Assembly (NCBI GenBank): GCA_021234155.1
Contig: JAJEKV010000032.1
Span: 9,057,551-9,121,550 of the forward strand
DNA length: 64,000 bases
Direction of reading: 5' to 3'
DNA from: Isoetes taiwanensis
Taxonomy: Eukaryota > Streptophyta > Lycopodiopsida > Isoetales > Isoetaceae
The notes beneath the pieces were generated by a model. That model had not been told where the DNA came from and searched no databases. It saw only the letters and a program-made list of their open reading frames with translations. Of this stretch, positions 33,463-46,030 are shown piece after piece. How positions within the stretch are numbered: position 1 is the stretch's first letter; each line of letters starts with the position of its first letter. The translations under genes and the position numbers were made by a program.

Positions 33463-35115
33463 ATAGTGGATTTTGAAAGATCAGTAGTCCAATCTACTGA
33501 TTTGCTAAAAAATGTCTCAACCACTCATTCTAGAAGAATCCAAGTTGGAAATGGAGATACTCAAGAAATTGAAGGAAGGGGACTTTTGCAGCTTTTAGAT
33601 CTTAATGGAAAAATAGTAGATATTGAGAATGTATTGTGTGTTTCCACTATCATTAAAAACCTCATTTCTGTAAGCCAGTTGGTGGATTTAGGCTATAAGG
33701 TCAACTTTGACTCAAAAGGTTGTAATATCTTCTTTGATAATATATTGAAGTTCCATGCAAAACGTGTTGGCAATCTTTTCCAAATGAAAGCTTTGGGACA
33801 TGACAGTATTAACACTGTAAATATTGCAGAATTTGAAATCTGGCATGACAGGCTGGCCCATACTCATTGCAACAATTTGAAATACTTAGCCAAAAAGGGA
33901 TGGCTAAATTGTAAAGATATCAAATCAGAAAACTTCAAGTGTGAGGGATGCATACTTGGGAAAACAAACAGGCTACCCTTCAAACAATCCAAAACAAGAG
34001 CAAAGGGTGTTCTTGATCTGGTACACACTGACCTATGTGGGCCATTAAATGTCAAAGGAAGGACAAATAAAAGATATTTCATATCTTTTATTGATGACTT
34101 CAGTAGGAAGTGCAAAGTCTACTGCTTAGAAAGAAAGTCTCAAGCATTAAATGCTTTCAAACAATATGTTCATGAAATGGAAAGAGAATCAGGGAGAAAA
34201 CTGAAGTGTATCAGGTCTGATAGAGGAGGGGAGTACCTATCAGCCAAATTCAGACTTTTTTGCATCACTCATGGAATTAGAAGGCAACTAACCTGCAGGT
34301 ACAGTCCCCAGCAAAATGGAGTAGCTGAAAGGAAAAACAGGACCATTATGGATGCTGTGAGATCAATGATCAAAAGGAGTGGCTTGCCAAATAACCTGTG
34401 GGAGGAAGCTTTGAAGGCTGCAATAATGATTCAGAACAAACTGCCCTCATCGAGCATTAAAGGTAACATACCTGATTTGCTATGGTCTAATGATAATGCT
34501 AGCATAGATTATGATTTCTTTAAAGCATATGGATGTTTAACATATGTACATGTACCAAAAGAATTAAGACAGAAATTAGATGATAAGGCAAGTATTGGCT
34601 ACCTTGTGGGTTATGACGAAGAATCCAAGGGGTATAGAGTGTTTGTGCCAGAAAGCAAAACAATAGTTATTAGCAGAGATACTTTGTTTGATGAACAGGT
34701 GTTCTACAAAGATAGGCATAAACGGAAAGCAGATTTTGACAAAAAAGACAAGGTTGAAACTAAGATACAGCAAGCAATAGATTTAGACTCAGATCAGGAA
34801 GAAGGAAACATGGTAGCAGAACCAAATGATGACACAATCACTGAAAATAATGAGGCAGCAAACATTGAAAACAACACTATACCATTAGGTGCCACCAAAG
34901 AAAAGAAGAACTCAAGTAGAGAAGGCGGTTTGGAAAATGTACATGAAAATGCGATCATTATGGTAGAAATGAATTGGGAAGAAGCAAAGAGGTTAGAAAA
35001 GCAACATATTGAATATGAACAAGTTATGGCAATACTTGAAAATGTTCCAATACCACGATCTTATGAGGAAACAATTGAGAGTGAGCATAAAGGAACAAGT
35101 GGATTAAAGCCATGA
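33459..35115 (+). CDS. Copia protease remnant and integrase
   Basis: The protease active site VDSG (33459-33470) is present but in a different frame from the rest, so the protease is split. The following 551-codon frame carries the integrase zinc site (H129, H134, C161, C164), the catalytic D191 (HTDLCGP), D254 (SDRGGEY) and E290 (NGVAERKN) in perfect D,D35E spacing, and the GKGY-like end (GYDEESKGYRVF). The frame closes four bases into the reverse transcriptase frame (ATGA overlap at 35112-35115). The triad is intact; the polyprotein is not. Confidence 0.92.
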
Positions 35116-35714
35116 AGGATGAGTTAGATTCTTTTGAGAAAACTCAGACATATGACTTAGTTGATTACCCTACCAGAGAAAATGTTGTAGGGTGCAAATG
35201 GTTGTTTAAAATTAAGGAAAATTCAGATGGCAGCAGGAAATACAAGGCAAGACTTGTGGCAAAAGGATACACTCAAAAACAGGGCTTGGATTTTGAGGAA
35301 ACGTACTCTCCTATTGTGAAATTAACCAGCATTAGGACATTGCTTGCAATAGCAAATGCACAAGATCTTGAGCTACATCACATGGATGTAAAAACAGCCT
35401 TTCTTAATGCTAAACTAGAGGAAAAAGGTTTTATGGAACAAGCTCCAGGATTTGAGCAACAAATCAATAAAGTTTGGAGACTAAATAGAGTCAGATCTGA
35501 CACGAAACAATCTCCTAGGGAGTGGTATGTATGCATGGATAATTTTCTTAAGGAACAAGGGTTTGAGAAACTCAAAAATGATGGCAACCTCTATAGGTAC
35601 AAACAAGCAGAAAACTTTTGCATTATAGCCTTGTATGTTGATGACTGCATTATGGTGACAAATCATACAAGAGTATTGAATCATTGTAAAAGGGATCTTA
35701 AGTTCAAGATTTGA
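35112..35714 (+). CDS. Copia reverse transcriptase (truncated by frameshift)
   Basis: This frame continues the polyprotein after a one-base shift: MKDELDSFEKTQTYDLVDYP, KARLVAKGYTQKQGLDF, ETYSPIVK, MDVKTAFLNA, EWYVCMDNFL and the catalytic ALYVDDCIM (YVDD, residues 175-178). The usual YVKQPPGF segment reads GFMEQAPGF, and bases are missing between VWRLN and QSPREWY. It ends at LKFKI* where the family continues into RNase H. Confidence 0.9.
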   Translation: MKDELDSFEKTQTYDLVDYPTRENVVGCKWLFKIKENSDGSRKYKARLVAKGYTQKQGLDFEETYSPIVKLTSIRTLLAIANAQDLELHHMDVKTAFLNAKLEEKGFMEQAPGFEQQINKVWRLNRVRSDTKQSPREWYVCMDNFLKEQGFEKLKNDGNLYRYKQAENFCIIALYVDDCIMVTNHTRVLNHCKRDLKFKI

Positions 35715-36600
35715 AATGTCGGATCTAGGGAACTAAGACACTTCTTGGGCATAGAAGTATGCGAAGCTTGAGACCAAAAGATCTGAAAGCAACTTGACAA
35801 TCCAAACATATAGAAAACATGCTTAAAAGGTTCAACCTTGTTGATGCACATCCGACAAAATGCCTGCAATTAGCCGGGACATAGATTGTGAGAAAAAAAG
35901 AACTCTTTGAAAAGGACATCAAGGAAATGGAGAATGTCCCATATAGATCTTTAATAGGGTGTTTGCTATATCGGCAAACAACACAAGGCCGGATATCTCT
36001 TATATTGTAAACATTTTGAGCAAGGAGATGCCATAATCGACCAAAAGATCATTGGATTGCAGGTAAAAGAGTTTTAAAGTACCTTAAAGGGACAAAATCA
36101 CATGGAATAACATTCAATTCGGACAATCTTGAGTTATGTGCATATAGTGATCTTTGATTGGGGAGGGACTTGTCAAGCAGAAATCCACATGCGGATTTGT
36201 TGTATTCTTAGGTGGAGGTGCCATTAATTGGAAAAGCAAAAGCAAAATGCAATTGCCATGTCTTCACTGAAGGCGAATTACCACGCCCCTCATCTTTAGT
36301 TGCCAAAGAGATATGTTGGTTGAGAAGATTGCTAGAAGAATTAAATTGCAAACAAGGGGTCCAACTCAAATTTTACTTGTGACGAGCTGCATAGCAATTG
36401 TGAAAAATCCAGTTCACCATGATAGAACTAAGCACATTGAATTAAACATCCACTTCATTCGAGATCTGGCTAGCAAGCGGTATATATTGAGATGGTGTAT
36501 ATTAACACAAAGAAAGGTGTTGCGATGTCTTCACAAAAGCCCTTCCGAAGCTAAGTTTAAGCGGTTTAAAGTTGACATGCAAGTTCTGAGAATAATGTGA
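35715..36600 (+). pseudogene. Copia RNase H region (degraded)
   Basis: In shifting frames one reads ELRHFLGIEV, VPYRSLIGCLLY, RVLKYLKGT, CAYSD, KEICWLRRLLEEL, and DVFTKAL near the end: the ordered landmarks of the copia RNase H and C-terminus. Stops occur every few codons, so no protein is possible. Confidence 0.8.
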
Positions 36601-36602
36601 TG

Positions 36603-36611
36603 AAGGAGGAA
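36603..36611 (+). other. Copia polypurine tract
   Basis: AAGGAGGAA ends exactly at the start of the 3' LTR. It is short but properly placed. Confidence 0.7.
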
Positions 36612-37235
36612 TGTTGAATTTAGGTTTGAATCATCACATATTAGAAGACAAATAATTCATTGAAGTTGTATATACGGTGTACATAAGGTATCTGGGGGAT
36701 TGTTCGTGAGGATGGCTAGCCCTAATGTACGATGCGATTGAAAATAACATGCCATGGAGCTTATAATGGTTCTTATGATGGTCTTAGCACCATATTTGAA
36801 AAGGTTAAGGTCATCCACATTCAATGGTTGGGATTATCCCATTTGTATAGTTCTTGGGGCCCGATACAATGGAGGGAAACTCCATATGAATAGGAGCTCG
36901 GCTAGGCGGCCGGATCCGATGCCATAACCGCCGAGACTCACAGTTTAAAAGATTGTAGAGGCCGGTTTATGAATTGGACTGGTCAGGAGTTAAACCTAAG
37001 GAGGAATTTCTGCATGTTTCAGAGCTATGTAATTGTATTGCCATCGGGTCAAACTTGGGTCAATCCCATTTCTACAGTAACTTTTGCTACAGTAATCTCA
37101 AGATTTATTGCAATTTTATTCCTAGCAAATACACTACCTTAGGAATTGAAATTTTGTGATCTTTGTCTTGGTATAATACATAAATTCATCAAGCAATTGT
37201 GATATAGATTGAGAGAAGATTCTCTATTTCTAACA
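36612..37235 (+). repeat. Copia 3' LTR
   Basis: 624 bp, the same length and ends as the 5' LTR. Differences cluster in the first 150 bp (CAGTG/CGGTG, ATACAGG/ATCTGGG, AGTACAGTG/GATGCGATTG) and the last 120 bp. Confidence 0.92.
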
Positions 37236-37240
37236 GAAAA

Positions 37241-39580
37241 GTTTAGGAGGAGAGAAAATGTAGAATATCTTAATGGAGATGGTGGACAAAGTTTATATGC
37301 AAAGGTCGATCCAGAACACAAACTACATGGAAAACTGACAAAAATTAAACCTAATAAGTTATACACCCTATAGAATCAGACCAAGACAATTGATGCTAAG
37401 CATATGAAGGGTGCATCATGGTCAAAACAAAGAAGGGTGCATCCATGATAACTGCAATCAGATCCCAAAAACATGATTAACCGTGGTAGAAACACCGAAG
37501 TGATGTGATGGATCCAAAAAACACGCTGTCTGAAACCATGAAGCCACATGATCTGCCCTACGAAAGCACCACAAAAAGAAGTTAGTTCGTCATTGAATAG
37601 TAATTGCCAAGTTGGAACCGATCCCAATCCTTGTCGACTCAACTAGTCCCTGGAACATAAGCCTGCAAGTTTCAATGGATTTTATCCACTGAAATGACTT
37701 TCTTGAATTATCTGCAAGCTAAGGACGACAACAATATCATCACTCATACACTCAACACACAACCAAAGATTGTATCAAATGCAGCCAACAAAACAAAGCT
37801 ATATAAGCAGGTAAACCTTATATAGTACCATTGTGGGTAATTGAGGACAAAATAGGATCATAGAAAAGTTGAGGTGCTCAAATACTTACAACATATAAAG
37901 TGGGAACTAAAGTCATGCAAGCATGGGTAAATATAATCTATATCTTTTGGATAAACACCCTTGGCACGACAAAGGCAGAGCAATTTTTCTAAACCTCTGA
38001 TAACGACGTAAATCCGTCAAAAAGACATTTTGGTCGACAAATCTAGGAAGGCATGAAACTAATTCCTAGATTAACAATACAAACAACCCCTAGCTAGGTA
38101 AAGCACTCCATAAACGAACCCAGACAAACCCATCACAAGCCCCCACACCGACGGGCATATGAAACATAAACTAAACTATAAACAAAAATGAGACCGAGAC
38201 CAAGCAAGGCGGAAGCAAACACAAGAAGAGGCCGACAAGATCCCTACAAGCCAAACAAGACTCTTATACAACCCCTACATACCCTACCTATCCATAAAAT
38301 CCCTAGCAACATTCTAAACAACCAAAAAATTGTCTAACATATTAAATAAAGAAAATTTTTTTAAAGAAATAATTAAAAAGGACGATGGGGATACCGGGCC
38401 CCGAAAATCATAGATAACACGGGATCATGGGGGCACTCTCTCCCAGTAACCCCCGGAGGTGCAACAAAACGCAGGTCGACCTGTATCAAAATCCGGTGGC
38501 CGACATGAGGTTGGACTGCCCCTAATCGGCTGACGTCGCCCCGAATCTGGTTACTGAAGGACGCCAGGGAGGAGAACAGGTTAAGGATACGATCTAGGGC
38601 TAAGGGATAGATCAAGAAGGCAAATGGCAGCAGCAGCTCAGGAGCAACACCAAGAGACAGAATAGAAAAACCAGAGCAGAGAAGGCGGCTGAGAACATAA
38701 CAACAAACAAGCACGAAATTGCAAAGAATAGGACTAGAGGATGAAAGCAAACTCCATTTGTTTTTTGGGATTCAAGAGCACCACGATCCATAAGGAATGG
38801 TATCTCTGAGCCCAATCCATCTGAAGGAACTAGTGAACAAGTACATGAGTGAGAGAATAAGTAGGAGGGAAACTCTGGAACAAACAGAATTCATCTCAGA
38901 GGAAACGCCGATGAGGAATGCTAGCAAACAACATAGATATATAGTAGACAGAGCCAAAGAAAGCCTGCGCCATAGAAGGCTCATGCTATAGATGGATTTG
39001 ACGCCCAAAATGGTGTGACACCAAAACAGGCGTCCCTTTCCCAAGAATGATGGTTCTCTTCTATATAAGAAGAGAACCATGGCATTCATCACATCTAACA
39101 TAATCCAAAGCTCACAATGTATTCACATTATCTAGGCGAGCAATTCAACACAAAGCTTTTCCCCTAGAACTCAACCACAATTCCTGTCTATATTTATCGC
39201 CATCAGCTTGACCACCGCCTTGCTCATTCACTACACATGCACTCAATGGGGTTAGTTTTCGTGACTAAGTGGGGATTTATAAGTTGTCTCTGTATGCATA
39301 GAAATATCTCGGAAACCTTGGATGATAAAGACATAAGTACAAAATTTATAAGATAAGATCCTATAGTGCAATGCTAGACAATGTCGACAGAAACATAGTC
39401 ACCGAAGAATACATAAGCATGAATAACATAACATAGAACATAGCATAAGGAGAAATGAGGGAAGGAATGCATGAGGCAGCACTCAAATTGGACCAAGGTG
39501 ATGAGGCGATAGTGCTGGCCTATTAAATCTTTTATAGCTTGTGCATGATCCTTTCCCGCTATCAAATTGGAGGATGGCGG
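37241..39580. other. Intergenic or old repetitive DNA, no recognisable gene
   Basis: Similar in style to 28.7-31.7 kb: T-poor plus strand and long minus-strand frames with Leu/Ser/Phe-rich nonsense translations. A GC-richer island at 38.37-38.55 kb (GGGGATACCGGGCCCCG, then CAGTAACCCCCGGAGG) stands out; I cannot assign it. Confidence 0.45.
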
Positions 39581-39584
39581 CCGC

Positions 39585-40935
39585 GTTGGACTTAGTAGCT
39601 CTTTAAATATAAATGGTGCTCATCCTGCATGACATACTTCTGATTCTGTTGTGAGGGTCTCACGCATCTCCTTCTCTGACTGGCTTAAGAAGGATGTTGT
39701 TGATTCTACAAGACTCACTCGTATAAAAGCTGCTCCTCAAGTGTTATCCTCCACTAGCAGATATGAGCTTCATTCTGTTCTGGAGGTCTTTAGAACTAAG
39801 CAATCAGAAGTCCTGATGATGTATTTTATTCTTCAGTTGTACATCTTTTATGGTAGCCTCAGGAGTTCCTCAAATGGAACTCAATCAATCGTGATGCCCA
39901 TGTTTATGCAAAAACTTTGTTTTGATTGGTTATTATACTGGTGGTTTTCTAGACTTCAACAGACTCACATATAAGCTCCGCCGACAGATCTTGCACCTTG
40001 GCCTACCTGCATATCAATCCCTAGAAAAGTTGGACAAAGGTTTCTTCTTGCTTATGTTTGGCAATAAGATGTTGTGGAGCAGTTGGTCTTTAGTGGTGTG
40101 GATCTTATGGGTGCAGGTTATAGTCTATACCAATATTACACACTTGGTTTCTCACCATCTATAGTCTTTGCCTATGCAATGCCGTATTGCTTTTCACGTC
40201 CGGATCTACCTATTGATTTATTGGTCTATGATATCCTAGTTAATATTGCTGATGGTATAGGTATCCATATTTTCCATTCTATAATTAATGGTCCACATAT
40301 TTGTATCTCACTTTCAGTTGGGCAGCCTATACCTAATTATATTGTTGTTATGGCAGATTACTCATAGAGCACCAAGAGTAAACCATGTGGTGAGTAAGTA
40401 TGATCCAGATGTGGGGCCAAGTTGTCCTTTATGTAATACCTTAGATCCCGGGGTTTCAACTATTGTAACGGGGATATGCCATGTGCATTGAGGGGTCAAG
40501 AAAAACCCCTCCGTATATTCCTTATCTAGAGTGCAAAAATCCCTTTTAGATATTACACTAGATTGCCCTGAAAAACCCCTAATTCTATATATGCATGTAC
40601 GGTATAGATCCAAAAAATCCCAACCTGGTTAAATCACACATACTATGTGAACTCCCTGGGTCATAGATGAAACAATTGATCATTGCAGTATACATTGTTC
40701 TGACATTCAACCTGCTTGGAACCATATGACGGAATTATTTGAGTATGGTATACCACTCAAAAACATCATATTAGAACTCTATTTAGTAAGCTGAAACTCG
40801 TTAAAGTAGCAAGTGATTCATCTATGTAAAGCCTACTATGGATCATATGGAAAAGAAGAAGATTAACGGTCTTCTCTCATAAACATAAGCTCTTTTAGGA
40901 TCTTAGATTCTCTAAGATCTAAGGTTAAAAAGCAA
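39585..40935 (+). pseudogene. LINE remnant: ORF1 DUF4283-like region joined to ORF2 zf-RVT end
   Basis: Across frames, 40025-40160 reads LDKGFFLLMFGNK and DVVEQLVFSGVDLMG..GYTLGFSPS-like text, and 40215-40360 reads LLVYDILVNIADGIGI and GPHICISL. This is the DUF4283 pattern of plant LINE ORF1. From 40375 it passes directly to SCPLCNTLD, then (after a disrupted 190-bp stretch) ETIDHCSIHCSDIQPAWNHM, the zinc-binding end of ORF2. The endonuclease and reverse transcriptase between them are missing, so the copy carries a large internal deletion. Confidence 0.65.
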
Positions 40936-40944
40936 GTGCTACGG

Positions 40945-43900
40945 ATGATCAACACCTTAGGCAAGAAAAGTGAAACATGTTCTTTATCTGTCTCTGAATT
41001 TGCAAGAAAATATTTGCTATATGGTTATCCCTGCATCTCGGACTCGGTGTGTAGGTGTTGTCATTATTACATAGTGTTATCCAAATGATCCATGCAGAAG
41101 CCAGATGAAAAGCCCTTTTTGCCAAATTTTTCCAGCTAGTTGGGTATATTGCTAATAACACCTGTTGGCTATTCAAACTACAGTGAAAAAGGCCTTGAAG
41201 CCACATCCAAGCATGCCTGACATGTTGACATAGAAAGAAGCAATGCTAATTGTCTCATCCCTCTCTATAGATAAGGGACAAAGTGTGGACACCTCTGGAT
41301 GAAATCTATGGACCACAACATTAACGCGCAGATGAATGAATTTGCACCACAAAGCAGATACTTTAGGGTGGAGCAGTTTATCCCCTACCCATTTTTGTAC
41401 TGCTTTCTGTTGGCCTCTAGGGATGTCCCAAAGTCCGCTTTGCTAAAGGAGGCATGACTTCAGCAACAAGCAAGATCTTATGCATGGAGTTGACCAACTT
41501 ATCTGCTTTGACAAGCTCATGTACTACCCAAAGCTGAGGGGCATCCCCTTGTGCTATTGGAGGGAGAACTGAAGACACCTTCTGCCAAATAGCCTGATCT
41601 CACCTTAAAAGGAGGAATCTAAACTCTTCCCAGGTCAGCAATTGCATTTGGTTATTACACTAATCGGATATCATATGCACACCTGCCAATTTCCGTCGAT
41701 GCTGCATCAAGGATGGACCACCAAAGATACTAGAGGACCACCATCTAAAGGAATCCAACAAGAGCTCGCAGTAGTGCTAGTATGTACAAGATGGTAAAAA
41801 TGAAATAGAGATCGTACAGTCTCCCATGCAATGAGCAATCCTCCAAAAAAGACTGTTAGACAAGGCAGGAACCTAGGGATTCGTCCACATTATTAAAAAT
41901 CAAAAGAAAATTGATGATCCAAGGCCGCCAAAAGGCTTTGGCAACATGCACTTTGCCCAACTGACTTTGACATCATCGCCCTCCTCTGTTCCCCCCCAAA
42001 TGAAGTTCCAGACAAACCTGCCCATAACAGTTCTCTACCCGGTAGATAGGGAAGTAGGCAGCGGTTGTGATTGGGGGAATGGCCACAACAAAGATGAGAT
42101 ATGAGCACCTACATGGATACCAAGAAGTTTGGTTGCTTTACTATAGGGAAGAACCTTCTATGGATACGCAGTTACACATGGTGGAATTGGAGAGTCTAAT
42201 ATCCATAGTGTTGTACACTTCTACCAGCCAACAAAAATACCAGATGCCCGGGAAAAAGAGTCTAGCAAGGACATAGCTGCAAATTTTGCCCATCTGCACT
42301 CAAGAAAAGGAAAGTGTCATCCGCAATTGATTACAAATCTCCATTGTTCATGGGAAGTCCATGCATGATGCCTTCCTGAGTGGCAAGAGAGAAGACTTGG
42401 GAAAGAACTTCTGCCATAATTGTAAACAATAGTGGAGCTAGTGGGCAGCCCTGACGGTTTACCATGACCTACTTGAAAGAATGTTAAGGGTCCATCTTGA
42501 AAGAGAATAGAAGAACAAGCAGAGTAATGAAATCTCATGACATCAGCAGTGAATTGGGCACCAAAACCAGAGCATAAGAGACATTTCTCTAGGAAGGTCC
42601 AGTCAACACTGTCATATGCTTTTGCAAGGTCCAATTTCAAATATACTATTTCATGATCCTGAAGCCGAGTCTAATAGATACCTTCGTAAGCAGCATCTAC
42701 ATTGTTCAATATGCATCGTCATGGCAGAAATCCTGACTGAGTGGAGGATATGGAATTAGCAAGAATGTCCCGAAGCTTTTGTGCATAAGACTTGGCGAAG
42801 ACCTTATACACAGAAGATAGCAAGGTAATTGGGTGCCAATCTGAAATTAATAAAGGCTCCTTCCCCTTAGGAATGAGAAAAATGCATCCCTAGTTAAGAA
42901 TTTTGTCTAAACGCCTCTGCCGCTTGTAATCTAGAAAGGCATCGTACACATCATTACCAACCCAGTCCCAGAACTCCTGAAAGAACTCCATGGGAATATC
43001 TTCGATTCCAGAACACGTTAAAATATACTTCCTTCCTTCCTTCCTTGAAAAAGAAGGTAGCATCTGCCAGATCATTCATCGTAATCTCTGCTTTTAAAGG
43101 AGCCCTTTGCTCTTCAGATACAATAGGATGTACCTTAGCAAATAATGTTTCTTGAAAGTCTTGTTGGAAGGGAAGGCGCCAAGAAGCAAAAAAGAAGAAT
43201 AGTGGCCATGCAGAAAGAGATTAAGTTGCTCAAGATCAGAAATAAGAGGCTCGTCTTGAACTTGGAGAGATACTATTGCAGAAGCTTGTCTTCAAATTTT
43301 TGCATCTCTGAAAAAGAAGCCAGTGCAGCGATTCCCCCTCTTTGAAATATTGCCAACACGCTTTGACTCGAGCGTGATGAATATGCTCAGCTTCCATCCG
43401 TCTAATGCTAGCAAGGATCTACTTCTCCTCCTGCGCATTTGATGGTACAACTAATCTAGAAGCCACTAACTGCTAGTACAGAGCAATCAAAATTCCTCAA
43501 TTAACAGCAACTCGTCGATGACCCCAATTTTTAGCAAAGGACTTCACAGTAGTAGCCAAGGCATCAACAATCCCAGGCGTTCCTTTTCGTCTCACAAAGG
43601 CAGAGGTCCAGGCTTGTCTGCGTCCATTCTTAAACTCCTCATCCATCAAGAATAAAATACTCAATTTGAAGTAAGTCTTGGTCCTGCTATGCATCCGTCC
43701 TGAGAGCAAGAGAAAACATGTGGATTGTGATCCGAAATAGAGCTATCAAGCATGTTTTTGCATGAGAAATTATGCAAATATGTAGCTTCCAAAGCATTAT
43801 AATATTCCCTATCATGACGTGCATATGCTCTACCTTCTCCAAGCTAGCCATTGCATAAGGTAAAGCTACGATCGCTATCCACCTCTACAAACCCATAATC

Positions 43901-44110
43901 ATGCATCAAGCGATGCCACTGTTCACGTTCAAAGCCTTTGATAATGTTTGATCCTTTGCCACACCGATCAGCTTCCACTCAACCATGTTGAAGTCACCCA
44001 CCAACAACCACTCTAAACATGAGCGCCCAATCGAACTAGCTTGAACCTCCAAGCAGCCCCAGAGTGCACCTCTCTGATGAGGCCTGTTATATGTATACAC
44101 ATTCACTACT
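40945..44110 (-). mobile_element. 5'-truncated LINE, minus strand
   Basis: Reading right to left: endonuclease end at 44106-43906 (NRPHQRGALWGCLE, WLLVGDFNMVE with the conserved GDFN); a linker at 43709-43497; reverse transcriptase start at 43100-42890 (FFQEFWDWVGNDVYDAF); LKLDLAKAYDSVDWTFLEKCL at 42640-42580 with the catalytic Asp-bearing AYDSVDW; G.PSGLPTS; then the zf-RVT end near 41400-41200 (LHPKVSALWCKFIHLR). ORF1 and the endonuclease N-terminus are absent, and the left half of the duplicated segment starts about 40 bp beyond. Stops and shifts are frequent. No poly(T) was found at the 3' end. Confidence 0.75.
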
Positions 44111-44150
44111 TGCCACTCTTGTTCTTTATCAAACCACTCTTATCCCTTAT

Positions 44151-45735
44151 CAAACCACTTGATAATGATCCAGCAACCAAATTTGTCTGTATGAGTAAAT
44201 CAAGCTCTGTAATGTTTTTATCATGTTTGGTGATGTTCTGGATTGTTCTAGCCTATTGTATGGGTCCCATGGCCTATTGGTCTTTGTGGATGTTAAAAAA
44301 TCTATTAAAAGAACCTGTTGCCCGTCAAATAATCGAACAACTAGTCAGTTCAACAGCAACATGATGTAAAAATCTTAGAATACATAAAGCCAAAAATTTG
44401 AAATCGATTGTTGGAAAATCGGGTATACCATATGACTTGCAATCTAGAGAATATTCCTAGCCCCCAAGATATTACACCATCAAACAAGGGCTTGCCCTTT
44501 AAGATAAAACTTACAAATTATTTTAAAATGCCGAAAAAAAACTTGCAATTATAGCCATTAGATTATTAGATAGGTCTAAAGAGGTCCAAAGCCACCCTCT
44601 CCCTAAAAAATTGCCCCTTAAACAGTGGGCAATCCAAAGAACTCTATATCCTATTTAGAATAGAGTTTTACGATTAGCTCGATCGCACACTTATTTTGTA
44701 TGTTGGTTCAATCAATCCTTCTATATGACATGGAGGTATGTAGTCTTGTTATAATTGTCACCATATGCAGTAGTTTGGAGCAAATAATGTATCTCCAGTT
44801 TTCTTTCATCTAGGTGACAGGTGAACATCAAATCAAATTGAGACACGTAACAAGTGTACATCTCGTTTGAGATTTTGGGGACAATGCCCTTTTGCATCTT
44901 CCATATCCTTTGGTTGTTCATTTTCTTTTATGACTTATCTGATATTCCTTGAGAGACTTATTCAGGACTGTCGGTTGACCTTTTGGTGATGAAGTTACTT
45001 CTTTGGTGGTGCACAGACCTTACGTTTGGTTGGAATGTAAATTAATTAGCATTTCAAGACAATTTTTGCTGGCAAAATGTGGCAGTACAAAACTTCCGGA
45101 ACATGTGTTTGATAGTAGATAGATAGTATTTTTTACGTCATGCACATGAACAAGAGGAACTTATTTTTCCATGAACAAAAGCTAAAAAACAAAAGGACAC
45201 CAAAATGGAACAAATGGCCTTGAAGTATAGGCTGATGTTAGCATTTTGAGAGTTTTTATACAATGGTGAATGGTCGGCTCTTTTTGCCATTTAAGTAAAT
45301 GCACTCCATTTTTTTCTCAGATCAATAAAACGTGGCGATGGGCCTCGGGATCCAGTGGAAAATGTGCCGCTTCAATTAAATCAACGCCTCCATCTAAGCA
45401 ATCGGCCGGAGCTTCCCTTTCCACTTCCTCCGCTATGGACGCCGCTCTTGTTCTTGTTCTTCCTCTTCAATCTTATCTAGTAGTGCTTTTCTACTTTTTC
45501 TCACTATCTCTCAGCCTCTGTTTCGAATTACATAGACGATCCAAGTGAGTTTCCCACTATACCCAATTCCATGCTCAACATTGAACTCCATGCCCCTGTT
45601 CCCCTTCGCAATTTATCCCCAACCCGACCCATGCTCTTGAGCCCTAGCACTCATCGCCAGCCTCCTTTTGGTGTTGGATCCGCAGCTTGAAATGATCCCT
45701 TTACGCTAACATGATCTCGTGCCCACATATGTGAT
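44151..45735 (+). repeat. Duplicated segment, copy 1 (partner 56488-58215)
   Basis: Nearly 1.6 kb aligns collinearly with 56488-58215. Shared landmarks include CTTGATAATGATCCA, AGTAAATCAAGCT, TATTGTATG.GTCCCATGGCC, CCTTCTATATGACATGGAGG and CCTCTTCAATCTTATCTAG. Divergence is modest, with many small indels. Copy 1 is shorter because copy 2 gained extra sequence around 57.42-57.60 kb. The right end coincides with truncation of the At1g01500-like coding sequence. Confidence 0.9.
45330..45735 (-). pseudogene. Truncated copy of the At1g01500-like gene
   Basis: This is the duplicate of the C-terminal two thirds of the gene at 57862-58407. Similarity stops at 45735, so the N-terminal about 64 codons are missing. 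Inside, insertion of bases at the segment matching LGSSVILSE gives LGSSM followed by a stop, and other indels shift the frame around the acidic tail (EEEEQEQEQ equivalent). It cannot encode the protein. Confidence 0.8.
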
Positions 45736-46030
45736 CCAATAAATGAATCATAACACAAGGATCAACGAAAACAATTGATTTAAAAATCTATTTTTGCAAA
45801 GCCAAGACAATGGCATGCTTTGGATGTCATAATGCCTTTTCCCATGTCATTCAATCCATCCTTGTTGCATCTGCTCTATCAAGAAGCATAACCGACAACA
45901 TAAGAGAACCGCAATTCAATGAGTTTTAAAATTTTGCAACAAGCCGATCATTAGGTTAAATCAATCTATTTAAGATACAAACTTTATTCTGCAGCTGTGG
46001 TTATCTCAACTTGAACAACTATAAGCTAAG

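Larger units (their letters stand above)
31719..37235 (+). mobile_element. Ty1/copia LTR retrotransposon
   Basis: The element is 5517 bp with two 624-bp LTRs, a perfect initiator tRNA-Met primer site, gag with two zinc knuckles, protease, integrase, reverse transcriptase and RNase H (integrase before reverse transcriptase = copia order), a purine tract and a GAAAA target duplication. Coding parts carry stops and frameshifts in gag, at the protease, at the integrase/reverse transcriptase border, and throughout RNase H, so it cannot move by itself. By eye the LTRs differ at roughly two dozen sites, implying an insertion that is not recent but far from ancient. Confidence 0.95.

Noticed and set aside
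34576-34773. Minus-strand frames opposite the copia integrase and reverse transcriptase
   Set aside because: Antisense shadows of an identified coding region.
38373-39101. Similar hydrophobic minus-strand frames, up to 125 codons
   Set aside because: Same composition effect; the frames overlap one another and no conserved motif is present.
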